DNA of 23,316 bases, taken from Hydrogenovibrio sp049975065 (GTDB lineage Bacteria > Pseudomonadota > Gammaproteobacteria > Thiomicrospirales > Thiomicrospiraceae). Where the stretch lies: the NCBI GenBank assembly GCA_049975065.1, contig JBNGDN010000025.1. The stretch is one strand, 5' to 3'. Below, one piece after another: positions 5,994 through 14,086 of the stretch (positions within the stretch are counted from its first letter, which is position 1; each line of letters opens with the position of its first letter). The translations under genes were made by a program, and so were the position numbers. The notes beneath the pieces are model-generated. The model saw only the letters and a list, made by a program, of their open reading frames with translations. It did not search any database and had not been told where the DNA came from.

Positions 5994-6845
5994 TTATTTT
6001 TGCGTCTGCAAAAATTCATCCACTTCCTGAAAAGTAGGTCTTTCCGCACCCGGAATGGATTTCCGGCCAAACTCCACCGCGATTTGCGGTGCATACCCAT
6101 TCAGATTGGCCATCAGGCAGGTTTTAATGGTGCCGAAAAAAGCACTTTCGTCATGGGCGCGATTGGCTAGGTCTGACGAAATCGGCGCCACCACACCATA
6201 AGCCACCAAGATACCCAAAAAGGTCCCCACCAATGCGACCGACATATGGTGCGCAATCTCCAGCGGACCCGCATCCAGATAACTCATAGTGACAATAATA
6301 CCCAACACCGCGGCCACAATACCAAAACCGGGCAGGGCTTCCGCCACCTTCCCCACCGCTTCGGAGGGTGCCGCCGCCTCGTGATGGTGAATATCCATCT
6401 CCAAGATCATTAAATCCTCAATTTGATACGGGTTGCTGGCACCACTGATCATCAGTCTTAAATAGTCGCAGATAAAATCCACAGCATGATGGTCATTGGC
6501 AATTTTCGGAGAAGCGTTAAACAGTTCACTGGAATGCGGCTCCTCCACATCTGCTTCAATCGCCATCAAGCCTTCACGACGTGCTTTATTGAAAATTCGG
6601 AACATCAAGCCGAGCAGTTCCATATAGACTTCTTTATTGTAAGGCGCTGGCTTCGCCAACCCCAAAGCCCCGCTGAAGCTTTTTTTGACCACCCAGCCGG
6701 GATTGGCGATGATAAAGGCTCCCAGAGCCCCGCCGCAGATTATCAGAACCTCCAGCGGCTGAATCAGGATGCCGAAGCTGCCGTGGGGCAAGTAACCCCC
6801 CAGCAAAGACCCCACGACCACCAATGTACCGATAATTGCTTTCAT
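5994..6845 (-). CDS. motA: Flagellar motor stator protein MotA
   Basis: A 283-residue protein with the four-helix MotA pattern: TM1 MKAIIGTLVVVGSLLGGYL and TM2 around PLEVLIICGGALGAFIIANP. A large cytoplasmic loop bears the charged segment FRIFNKARREGLMAIEADVE, whose Arg and Glu correspond to the E. coli residues touching FliG. TM3 is EALPGFGIVAAVLGIIVTMS and TM4 ends near LGILVAYGVVAPISSDLANR; the prolines in ALPGFG and VAPIS are the conserved ones. MotA with MotB forms the ion-driven stator. The gene is 40 bp downstream of a chemoreceptor-like gene within the long fli operon. Confidence 0.96.
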   Translation of the reverse strand: MKAIIGTLVVVGSLLGGYLPHGSFGILIQPLEVLIICGGALGAFIIANPGWVVKKSFSGALGLAKPAPYNKEVYMELLGLMFRIFNKARREGLMAIEADVEEPHSSELFNASPKIANDHHAVDFICDYLRLMISGASNPYQIEDLMILEMDIHHHEAAAPSEAVGKVAEALPGFGIVAAVLGIIVTMSYLDAGPLEIAHHMSVALVGTFLGILVAYGVVAPISSDLANRAHDESAFFGTIKTCLMANLNGYAPQIAVEFGRKSIPGAERPTFQEVDEFLQTQK

Positions 6846-6885
6846 AGTCTGACCTTATTATTTTTCAGGCAATTCACGTCATTAT

Positions 6886-7893
6886 TTAAAGTTTATTGAC
6901 GACGCTGGACAAGGCTTGTTGCGCCGTTTTCAAGTGGGTTAAATTATCTTCGATTTGGTGTAAAAAATCATTCACTTTTCCAGCTTGTAACTGAGTGGTT
7001 TCAACCCGTTCTTGACCGCTGCCCATGACCTCCACTGCATTGCGTGCCCGCTGCTGCAACTCTTCAATAATGGCTTGAATTTCAGTGGTCGCTTGCTGGG
7101 TTTTCCCAGCCAGAATGCGCACCTCATCCGCCACCACGGCAAACCCTCGACCATGCTCACCGGCTCGCGCGGCTTCAATGGCCGCATTCAAGGCCAGCAA
7201 ATTGGTTTGCTCGGCAATGTCGCGAATCAACACCAACACCGTACCGATGTTACTGCTGTCCTCTTCCAGCTTTTTAATAACGCTGGACGCATGGGTGACT
7301 TCATCGGTCAACCCGGCCACTTCGGAAATCACGTTGGCCGCCGACGCCATACCGTCTTTGGTTCCCGCATTCATTTTTTCAACCACGCTCGACAGTTGTT
7401 GGGAAACCCCCACCAGTTCCGTATTATCAAACACGGCCGGCAAGGACGCTTCGCCGCTGGCGGCATTGGCTTGTTCATAAGCTTCGGCCAGACTGGCGTT
7501 GAGCTGCTCAATCTGCTCTTCCAGTTCCGACACCCTCTGCACGGCCGTATTGGCGGCCCTTTCCTTTTCCGCCAGTTCATCGCTGACTTTGGCTAAGAGA
7601 TGATTCAATGCCTTAACCAATTTCGGATCCGTCGATTCAGGGGACAGGGTCGTGTCAAAATCAGCACTGTCGGTGACTTTCTTCAGAGCCGTAATCAGCG
7701 CAGACTGTTCACACACCCCTGACTTATTGCACCAAAGCAGATAAACCAGCGCCCCGGCGACCACCGCCCCCACACCGATCGCAATCAAAGCAACCCCCAA
7801 TGTTGGAATTCCCTCTATTTCAGAACTGGCACTCACCCAAGGTGACACCAGTCCAATTAAGGTCGCCACTGAAATTTTATGATGTAACTTCAT
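6886..7893 (-). CDS. Small methyl-accepting chemotaxis-like protein inside the motor operon
   Basis: The protein is about 335 residues. The start at 7893 (MKLHHKISVA) is preferred because AAGGGA lies 6 nt before it; an ATG two codons earlier has no spacing for a ribosome-binding site. The N-terminus looks like a signal peptide or first membrane helix ending VSASS, followed by only ~10 residues and a second hydrophobic segment LGVALIAIGVGAVVAGALVY. So there is essentially no periplasmic sensor. A coiled coil (about 90-145) leads to a chemoreceptor signalling hairpin (about 165-335) with the conserved tip IRDIAEQTNLLALNAAIEAA and RAGEHGRGFAVVADEVR, which binds CheA/CheW in this family. I see no clear HAMP domain. 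Its place between fliK and motA suggests a motility-related role, but ligand and function are unknown. Confidence 0.85.
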   Translation of the reverse strand: MKLHHKISVATLIGLVSPWVSASSEIEGIPTLGVALIAIGVGAVVAGALVYLLWCNKSGVCEQSALITALKKVTDSADFDTTLSPESTDPKLVKALNHLLAKVSDELAEKERAANTAVQRVSELEEQIEQLNASLAEAYEQANAASGEASLPAVFDNTELVGVSQQLSSVVEKMNAGTKDGMASAANVISEVAGLTDEVTHASSVIKKLEEDSSNIGTVLVLIRDIAEQTNLLALNAAIEAARAGEHGRGFAVVADEVRILAGKTQQATTEIQAIIEELQQRARNAVEVMGSGQERVETTQLQAGKVNDFLHQIEDNLTHLKTAQQALSSVVNKL

Positions 7894-7963
7894 GTCCATT
7901 CCCTTCTCTAAATGTAATCCTGCTATGTTGTAAAACTTTCACTTGCGTTTTTATCGTTGACGG

Positions 7964-9628
7964 CTAAGCGTAATAGTCCACCAAGTTATCCGATGTAACC
8001 GTCCGCAGCGTCGTCTCTAAGGCCTCCGCGTCATCACCGCCCAAAGCCCCATTTGGCGTCATGCCGCCAGAGCGCCCGTCCTGCCGAGTTTGATCTTGAC
8101 CATCGGCACTGTTTTCTTCGCGCAAATCAAACGAACCAAAGCCGATGCCGGACGACTCCAGCATTTCTTTCAAGCGTGGCATGGCATTTTCAATCGCTTC
8201 ACGCGTGGTGCCCTGCTGAGTCACCATGGAAATGTGCGCTTGGTGATCTTTATCCAAGCTCAACTTGACTTGAATCGGCCCCAGCTTTTCAGGGTTCAGC
8301 GTGATTTTGGCTTCCTGAATCTTCTGACTCGCCATATAAGTCACTTTCTGACCCAATGCCTGACCCCACTGAGGTGAACGCACCGGTTGGGTAATACTCA
8401 GACCGGCGGCTTTTTTCATCTCCATCCCCAGTCCAAGGTTCCCCAACACTTTCTCCGCTTTCTCTACTTTTTCCGCTTCCATCATAGAGGCTTCATTTGA
8501 AGCGCGTACACTTTCTTGCTGCGCTTGAACCACTTGCTTTTGCACTTGATTCATAAACTGCTGCTGCGCCTGTTGCTGACCGGAAAAAGCCGATTGTCCC
8601 TGTTGATTCGATTGCGATGATCCACCCTGCTGTCCCAAGGTCAAGCCAGACGATTCCTGTTTACTGGTTTTCGCTTCCTGTAGCTGAGCGTTCAAACTTT
8701 GTTCTTTCGCCACAGTCGATTCGGTTTTCAGGTTATGGGTTCCAGCCTGTGCCGCAAAAGTGGCTTTTTGTTTCTCGGAAGACGGCTCTTGCATCATCGC
8801 TTCAGCTGCTTGGGCAGAAGCCACTTGTCCGGGTGTTTGCCCAGATGCCTGACCCGGTGCCTGAGACATGGCGGCCGAAGCCGTGGCCGAACTCACCGTT
8901 CCGTTCGAAACCCTTGCTCCTGTGTCGGACGAGCCATTGACAGACGCTGTCACCGCATGGGTCTCTGCCATCTTGCCATCCGGTGATAAAACCGCTTCAG
9001 ACGTTTTTGCCAGGTCTGGCGATAGGCTTGTTTCTTCTGTTGTCGCCGTAGTCAGGCTGTCGGTGTCAACCGTATCGGTCACTGCCACCTTGCCATCCGG
9101 TGATAAAACCGCTTCAGACGTTTTTGCCAGGCCGGATGATAACTCGGCTTGATCGGTTTCCAGTTCGGTTTTCAGCGTTTCCACTAGGCCTGGCAGAACA
9201 ACCGATTCTTCAGTGGATTCAGCGGCGGCTGGCAGCGGCTTTGAACCACCGGAGTTCACTGGTGAAAACGCCAAGCTGATCTGTTGTAGAACGTCATTCA
9301 GGTTTTGACCCTTCTCGGAGACGTCATTATCGGCCATTCCAGCCACATTTTCGAGCATGGCCGCCATGTCCATCACCGCTGTCTTGCCATTTGCAAAAGT
9401 ACCCGCAGGCACGGCTTCCATAAAGCCTGCCACTTGTATATCAGATCGTTTTTCGGACAACTTTCCAGCGAGCGAATCGCCGCTGGGCGCATTCAGTGCC
9501 TGAGCCATAGCCTCCGAAAAAGAGCGGTTCATTTTCGGCAATAGTTGCCGTTCATGAGGGGATTCGCCCTTGGAGGATGACGCGCCGTTGCCAGTGGGCA
9601 AGGATAATACAGTTGCTTGTTCAATCAT
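7964..9628 (-). CDS. fliK: Flagellar hook-length control protein FliK
   Basis: 554 residues from the ATG at 9628 (MIEQATVLSLPTGNG). An in-frame ATG at 9754 lies inside repeat element A and would add a non-FliK leader, so the later start with GGCGGA upstream is preferred. The N-terminal two thirds are low-complexity, rich in Ala/Ser/Gln/Glu, as expected of the molecular-ruler part. The C-terminal Flg_hook domain (last ~150 residues) has SPQWGQALGQKVTYMASQKI and the hallmark ITLNPEKLGPIQVKLSL. FliK measures hook length and, through FlhB, switches export from hook to filament proteins. A 39-codon spaced in-frame duplication (LAKTSEAVLSPDGK twice) is visible. The gene lies 322 bp after fliJ because of the inserted repeat. 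Confidence 0.92.
   Translation of the reverse strand: MIEQATVLSLPTGNGASSSKGESPHERQLLPKMNRSFSEAMAQALNAPSGDSLAGKLSEKRSDIQVAGFMEAVPAGTFANGKTAVMDMAAMLENVAGMADNDVSEKGQNLNDVLQQISLAFSPVNSGGSKPLPAAAESTEESVVLPGLVETLKTELETDQAELSSGLAKTSEAVLSPDGKVAVTDTVDTDSLTTATTEETSLSPDLAKTSEAVLSPDGKMAETHAVTASVNGSSDTGARVSNGTVSSATASAAMSQAPGQASGQTPGQVASAQAAEAMMQEPSSEKQKATFAAQAGTHNLKTESTVAKEQSLNAQLQEAKTSKQESSGLTLGQQGGSSQSNQQGQSAFSGQQQAQQQFMNQVQKQVVQAQQESVRASNEASMMEAEKVEKAEKVLGNLGLGMEMKKAAGLSITQPVRSPQWGQALGQKVTYMASQKIQEAKITLNPEKLGPIQVKLSLDKDHQAHISMVTQQGTTREAIENAMPRLKEMLESSGIGFGSFDLREENSADGQDQTRQDGRSGGMTPNGALGGDDAEALETTLRTVTSDNLVDYYA
8972..9131 (-). repeat. In-frame direct repeat within fliK
   Basis: An identical 43-bp sequence occurs at 8972-9014 and 9089-9131, offset by 117 bp (39 codons). 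It encodes LAKTSEAVLSPDGK twice in the ruler region. The offset keeps the frame, so copy loss or gain would change FliK length by 39 residues. Confidence 0.9.
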
Positions 9629-9694
9629 AATCGGTTCCGCCAATAAATGTTTATTCAACGTCAGCTTGAACAAAGCAACATGCACGCCAATTCT

Positions 9695-9915
9695 TAGCCC
9701 GAATATTTCACAAATTTGCACCGACCTTGCTTGCCCCTTGATTCCACAAGCCATATTTTCTCAGTCGGTCGTAATCGCGGATACGACGCTTCTTCGAAAA
9801 TTTCCTTGTGAAACAAAGAACTCGACGCCCGAAGGGGTAAGTCGAGAAACCAATACTCTGCGCAATCTCAACGCAAATTCATGAATCGAAGAACCGAAGG
9901 TAAACATTCGGGCTA
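9695..9915. repeat. Repeat element A: ~220-bp MITE-like element between fliJ and fliK
   Basis: The ends are TAGCCCGAAT (9695-9704) and ATTCGGGCTA (9906-9915), a perfect 10-bp terminal inverted repeat. Inside are TTGATTCCACAAGCC (9738-9752), a TCGGTCGT block (9764-9771), and a 41-bp block at 9805-9845 containing an internal hairpin centred on CGCCCGAAGGGG. The same blocks occur in the same order, but on the opposite strand, in element B (10450-10676). No transposase or convincing ORF is present. The element fills most of the 322-bp gap between fliK and fliJ; the remaining flanks (9629-9694 and 9916-9950) hold no recognisable feature. A TA could be the duplicated target, as in IS630/Tc1-type elements, but this is uncertain. 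Confidence 0.75.
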
Positions 9916-9950
9916 GCCCAAAGCGTCGTAAACGAACTCAGGCGAAGCAA

Positions 9951-10412
9951 CTAAACGGAATCATCACCGGACTTACTGCGCTGCACAAATGTTTGAGAGG
10001 CCAGCTCATCCAACATTTTTTGTTCCTGCTTATCCAGTTTGACGCGTTGGTCTTTCTGCATTTTTTCATGGAGTTTTTGCAAAGACTTATGCCGTAGCCG
10101 CTTTTCCAACCAGGCTTCATGGGCTTTTTCGACCACGCCTTCGAGCTGCTGAAGTTGTTGCTTCTGTGAATGAATCGCATTGTTAACCTTATCCAGAAAC
10201 GACTGCATGGTCTGTAATTGTGTCACGGTAATGTCACGAGCCTGCGACAGTTGCGCAATGTAGTCAGCATGGTACTCAACCAGTGAATTCAGCTGCGCTT
10301 GCACGCCATCCCGCTGCCCCTGAACCGTGACAAACACATCCTGAGCCTTATCCAATTCATCCTGTGCCAAATCGACCAAGACTTGCAATCTTTCCAGTTT
10401 TGACAAGGCCAT
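9951..10412 (-). CDS. fliJ: Flagellar export chaperone-like stalk protein FliJ
   Basis: A 153-residue, almost wholly alpha-helical, highly charged protein starting MALSKLERLQVLVDLAQDEL and running as two long coiled-coil helices (LDKAQDVFVTVQGQRDGVQA and KSLQKLHEKMQKDQRVKLDK). This is the FliJ pattern. FliJ sits in the centre of the FliI ATPase ring like the gamma subunit of F1 and helps couple the ATPase to the FlhA export gate. Sequence conservation in the family is low, so the call rests on length, coiled-coil character and the conserved fliI-fliJ-fliK order. Unusually, it is separated from fliI by 280 bp and from fliK by 322 bp, both caused by inverted repeat elements. Confidence 0.9.
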   Translation of the reverse strand: MALSKLERLQVLVDLAQDELDKAQDVFVTVQGQRDGVQAQLNSLVEYHADYIAQLSQARDITVTQLQTMQSFLDKVNNAIHSQKQQLQQLEGVVEKAHEAWLEKRLRHKSLQKLHEKMQKDQRVKLDKQEQKMLDELASQTFVQRSKSGDDSV

Positions 10413-10449
10413 TTTTTATGCGTTCCTCACGAGTGTGCTGCCCTAAACC

Positions 10450-10676
10450 AGCCCGAAAATTTCATAAACTTGCGCCAAGCTCGCTCAGAATTTTGGTTTT
10501 TCGACTTACCCCTTCGGGCGTCGAGTTCTTTGTTTCACAAGAAAACGTTCAACTAAATACCGACTCCACGATGACGACCGACTGAAACGAAGAACTCAGC
10601 TGCAAAGCTGAGAAAAATAAGGCTTGTGGAATCAAAAGACAAGCGAGAGAGTGCCTAGTTTATGAATTTTTCGGGT
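10450..10676. repeat. Repeat element B: inverted partner of element A, between fliI and fliJ
   Basis: The ends are CCCGAAAATTTCATAAACT (10452-10470) and AGTTTATGAATTTTTCGGG (10657-10675), a 19-bp terminal inverted repeat with one mismatch. Relative to element A it is inverted: its reverse complement carries, in order, TTGATTCCACAAGCC (10621-10635), TTTTCTCAG, TCGGTCGT and the same 41-bp block (10501-10541, identical to 9805-9845). It also has an extra perfect 7-bp hairpin CTCAGCT-GCAA-AGCTGAG (10595-10612) that A lacks. Outside the shared blocks the two copies are clearly diverged. It has no coding capacity that I can see, and it explains the 280-bp fliI-fliJ gap. Confidence 0.75.
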
Positions 10677-10692
10677 GAATTCCGACAGGCGG

Positions 10693-12030
10693 CTAGAACA
10701 AAGCTTCAAGTTTTTCCAGACTCTGCTTGACCGAAAACGACTCGTCAATGCCTTGCGATAAGTAACCGTTTAATTTCGGAAATTTATCAATGGCTTCGTC
10801 AATCGCCGAATCCGTACCTTTGCGATAAGCGCCAATGCTAATCAAATCCTGATTTTGCTGGTAAGTGGAGTAAATTTGTTTAAACCGTCGCGCCAAACGC
10901 ACTTGTTGCGGTGACACGATATCAATCATCACCCGGCTGATCGACGATTCAATGTCAATCGCAGGATAGCGCCCTGAATCCGCAATCTGACGGGACAATA
11001 AAATGTGCCCATCCAGAACCCCCCGCGCCGAATCCACCACGGGATCGTTCTGATCATCCCCTTCCGCCAGCACCGTATAAATCGCGGTAATGGAGCCGGA
11101 GTGCGCTGCGCCGTTACCGGCACGCTCAACCAGTTGCGGTAATTTTGCAAATACCGAGGGTGGATACCCTTTACTGGCCGGCGGTTCCCCCACCGCCAAA
11201 GCAATTTCCCGTTGCGCCTGAGCAAATCGCGTTAAAGAGTCCATCAATAACAGTACATCTTTACCTTGATCGCGGAAGTATTCCGCAATCGACGTGGCCA
11301 GCATGGCACCGTGCAAACGCATTAAGGGCGGCTCATCGGCCGGTGTCGCCACCACCACCGAACGCTTCAACCCTTCTTCGCCGAGGTTATTGCGCACAAA
11401 GTCGTTCACTTCACGACCACGCTCCCCCACCAGACCCACCACCACCACTTCGGCGGTGGTAAACCGTGTCATCATGCCCAGCAGCACACTTTTCCCCACG
11501 CCCGTTCCGGCCAAAAGCCCGACCCGCTGCCCTTTGCCAAGGGTCAACAAACCGTTAATGGTCTTAATGCCCACGTCCAGAGGCTCTTCAATCGGCGCAC
11601 GGTGCAAGGGGTTGATCTTCTGCCCGGTCAACGACACTCGATCATCATAAGCAATCGGTCCGCCACCGTCCAGCGGATTGCCGGCACCATCGATCACTCG
11701 TCCCAGCATAGCGGCACTGACACCGACGGTAATACCGCCCGAAACCGGAACCACTTTTGCATTCGGTTCCAAACCATGCACCTTACCAATGGGCATTAAA
11801 AACAAACGGTCATCGTTAAACCCCACCACTTCGGCTTCAATCGGATCCCCGTATTTGGTAATGACCTGACAGCGCGACCCAATCGGTGCATAGGTGCCAA
11901 CCACCTCCAGCGTCATGCCAACCATACGCACCAGTTTACCCTCAACTTTCAAATGAGGGGAGGCGGGAAGCTGCGTGGAAAACGCCGAGAGTTTGTCTTG
12001 AAGGAAGGCATTAAATAAGGATGGTTTCAT
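10693..12030 (-). CDS. fliI: Flagellum-specific ATP synthase/ATPase FliI
   Basis: A 445-residue protein of normal length, homologous to F1 beta. Walker A is GLLAGTGVGKS (about residues 171-181), the catalytic region GLVGERGREVNDFV follows, and Walker B is VLLLMDSLTRFAQAQREIAL, then GEPPASKGYPPSVFAKLPQL, typical of type III export ATPases. FliI is a hexameric ATPase at the base of the export apparatus, regulated by FliH and capped by FliJ. There are 87 bp between the fliH stop and the fliI start, and no strong ribosome-binding site before the ATG. Injectisome ATPases are excluded by the purely flagellar context. Confidence 0.97.
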   Translation of the reverse strand: MKPSLFNAFLQDKLSAFSTQLPASPHLKVEGKLVRMVGMTLEVVGTYAPIGSRCQVITKYGDPIEAEVVGFNDDRLFLMPIGKVHGLEPNAKVVPVSGGITVGVSAAMLGRVIDGAGNPLDGGGPIAYDDRVSLTGQKINPLHRAPIEEPLDVGIKTINGLLTLGKGQRVGLLAGTGVGKSVLLGMMTRFTTAEVVVVGLVGERGREVNDFVRNNLGEEGLKRSVVVATPADEPPLMRLHGAMLATSIAEYFRDQGKDVLLLMDSLTRFAQAQREIALAVGEPPASKGYPPSVFAKLPQLVERAGNGAAHSGSITAIYTVLAEGDDQNDPVVDSARGVLDGHILLSRQIADSGRYPAIDIESSISRVMIDIVSPQQVRLARRFKQIYSTYQQNQDLISIGAYRKGTDSAIDEAIDKFPKLNGYLSQGIDESFSVKQSLEKLEALF

Positions 12031-12117
12031 AATAACGACTCATTCATAGTGACCGCTCAACACCGATCTGCACCCGCCAAGGCCAATCAAATTCAACCGA
12101 AGCCCGGAAACGGCCTG

Positions 12118-13065
12118 TCACGAAGCCCCATTCGTCGCATCCGGCTCTGGAACGGGGCGTGAACTGGCTTCTGGTGTGGCATTTGGACTGGGTTCCGAAT
12201 CCGATCGGGGCGCGACCGCCTCTGTAGATTCTACCGGTTTAGTATGCTCGTCCGGCTCGCCGGATTCCGCGTCCGTTTTCAGTGCCGTTTCATTTTCCTG
12301 CGTCATGCGTTCGACCACCGTTTCGGAGGCTTGCACAAAATCCTGTAACCGTTGATGCCAATCGTTGACCACCAAGGAGTGCCCCTGTTTGACTTTACAC
12401 TGCCCGAGCGGAATCGAATCGTCTGACTGAATGTGCCATTTTTTCTGGTGTGCCTGCTGATACGTCTCGATCAGCGTGGCGTCCTGAGGATTCAAAATAA
12501 TATCAAGCGGCAGGTCGTCATCCGGCAACTGAGAAATGGCTTCCTGCACCGCGTTCAGAATCCAGTCTTCACGGGTGGTCACCTCGAATTCAATCAACTT
12601 TTCCGCCATTTGAATCGACAGCTTGGCTAAGGAGCCAAACACCTCCTGCGCAATCTGCTGATAGGGCTGGCTCATGGCTTCCAGAAGCGTTTCCAACGCA
12701 CGCACTTTTTCGGCCAATACCGTTTTAGCTTCCTGCTGTGCCTGCTCAAATGCGTCTTTTTGTCCTTTTTCCAGTCCGGCTTGGTAACCGGCGTCGTACC
12801 CTTCTTTTTTCGCTGTGTCAAACGCTTCTTTTTTCAAAACCGATGCGCGACGCATGATTTCAGGGCGGATTTCTTCGCGCAATTTTTCTTCCACTTCAGA
12901 ACGTAATTGCTGCGCTTTCGCCTGCTCGATACTGCCCAGTTCCTGATAATGCCAAGGCTTGATTTCGGGTGCCGCAACCTCTTCGGCACGCAGCAGCGTC
13001 GCGACCGGCAGTGCTTCTTCATCCCCAGGCGCACTTTTGGTTAAAACCGAATCGTCCTGAGCCAC
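12118..13065 (-). CDS. fliH: Flagellar assembly protein FliH, with a long C-terminal tail
   Basis: 315 residues from a GTG start immediately after the fliG stop; GAGGAG lies 9 nt upstream, inside the fliG end. The core matches FliH: a long Gln/Glu/Lys/Ala coiled coil (about 50-120, including KKEGYDAGYQAGLEKGQKDA, the GxxxG-type repeat), then a C-terminal domain with LSIQMAEKLIEFEVTTREDW and DDLPLDIILNPQDATLI (about 145-240). FliH is the dimeric stator and negative regulator of FliI and links it to FliN. After residue ~245 there is a tail of ~70 residues rich in Glu, Ser and Pro (EPDEHTKPVESTEAV ... SRPVPEPD), making it longer than the ~230 residues of E. coli FliH. Confidence 0.92.
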   Translation of the reverse strand: MAQDDSVLTKSAPGDEEALPVATLLRAEEVAAPEIKPWHYQELGSIEQAKAQQLRSEVEEKLREEIRPEIMRRASVLKKEAFDTAKKEGYDAGYQAGLEKGQKDAFEQAQQEAKTVLAEKVRALETLLEAMSQPYQQIAQEVFGSLAKLSIQMAEKLIEFEVTTREDWILNAVQEAISQLPDDDLPLDIILNPQDATLIETYQQAHQKKWHIQSDDSIPLGQCKVKQGHSLVVNDWHQRLQDFVQASETVVERMTQENETALKTDAESGEPDEHTKPVESTEAVAPRSDSEPSPNATPEASSRPVPEPDATNGAS

Positions 13066-14085
13066 CTACACAAACTCCTCGCCGCCGCCCGGCATCATTA
13101 CCTTCTCTTCATCCGCCAATCGGCGAACGGTTTGGATAATGCTGCGCTGGGCTTCTTCCACATCGCTGAGCTTGACCGGCCCGGTCATTTCCAGCTCTTC
13201 TCTCAACATATCCGCCTGACGTTTGGACATATTTTCCAAGAACAATTCGACCATCTTCTTGTCGGCTCCTTTCAGCGCTATTTTCAGCACGTCGGTCGGC
13301 ACTTCGCCCAAGATGGTTTGAATGCCACGCGGCTCAATCCCGCTGATGTCTTCAAAGACAAACATTTTATCCTGAATGGCTTTACTGATGTCCTCATGCT
13401 CAATGGCGATGTCATCCAACACGCGCGAATCGATACCGCCGCCGACCAAGTTGAGGATTTCCGCTGCGCGTTTTTCGCCGCCAATCGTGGCCAATTTGCC
13501 CCCCTCGCCATCACTGGACGCATTTTCCAACACTTCGTTCAAATCAAATAACGCGCGTGGCTGAATGGTGGTTAAGGTCGCAATACGGTAAATCACTTCG
13601 GACTGAAACCGTTCGGGAATACCAGACAGAATTTCAGCGGATAAATCCGGCTCAAAATAAGAGAGCACAATCGCCACCACCTGCGGGTGTTCGTTGCGAA
13701 GCATATTGGAAATGGTCGAGGGGTGCATCCATTTTAACGCCTCCAACCCCTTCACCTGATCCCCCAGCATGGCGGCATCCATCAGGCCGCCGCCGCCTTC
13801 GCCCAAGGCATCCACCATTAAAGACTGTGCGTATTCGGTTGGATTAATGCCCAGCGCATCTTCTCCCAGCTCGTCGAGAAAGCCTTTCATAACCGTATGA
13901 ATATCACGATGCGAGACATCCGATACATCCGTCATGGCGGTACCGATCTGCTGAACCTCTCGCGGATTCAGGTGCCCCAACACTTTTGACGCCGTATCCT
14001 TTCCCAGTGCCAGTAATAAAATCGACGTTTTCTGCAAGCCCGTTAATTCGTCATCAGAAACTTCTTCAATTTCCGCTTTGGCCAT
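13066..14085 (-). CDS. fliG: Flagellar motor switch protein FliG
   Basis: A 339-residue protein of family-typical length. The N-terminal domain binds FliF (LTGLQKTSILLLALGKDTAS). The middle domain contains EHPQVVAIVLSYFEPDLSAE and IPERFQSEVIYRIATL. The C-terminal domain with MFVFEDISG and the charged helix ALKGADKKMVELFLENMSKR contacts MotA. FliG is the C-ring protein on which torque is produced. Its ATG is 1 bp after the fliF stop, with AAGGAT inside the fliF end, and its stop directly abuts the fliH GTG, indicating tight translational coupling. Confidence 0.97.
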   Translation of the reverse strand: MAKAEIEEVSDDELTGLQKTSILLLALGKDTASKVLGHLNPREVQQIGTAMTDVSDVSHRDIHTVMKGFLDELGEDALGINPTEYAQSLMVDALGEGGGGLMDAAMLGDQVKGLEALKWMHPSTISNMLRNEHPQVVAIVLSYFEPDLSAEILSGIPERFQSEVIYRIATLTTIQPRALFDLNEVLENASSDGEGGKLATIGGEKRAAEILNLVGGGIDSRVLDDIAIEHEDISKAIQDKMFVFEDISGIEPRGIQTILGEVPTDVLKIALKGADKKMVELFLENMSKRQADMLREELEMTGPVKLSDVEEAQRSIIQTVRRLADEEKVMMPGGGEEFV

Positions 14086-14086
14086 C

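Noticed and set aside
7012..7596. Plus-strand open frame (194 codons) opposite the chemoreceptor-like gene
   Set aside because: Antisense to the conserved signalling hairpin, with no recognisable domain or ribosome-binding site.
9629..9754. Possible 42-residue N-terminal extension of FliK
   Set aside because: The upstream ATG lies inside repeat element A and the added sequence is just translated repeat; the start at 9628 has a usable ribosome-binding site.
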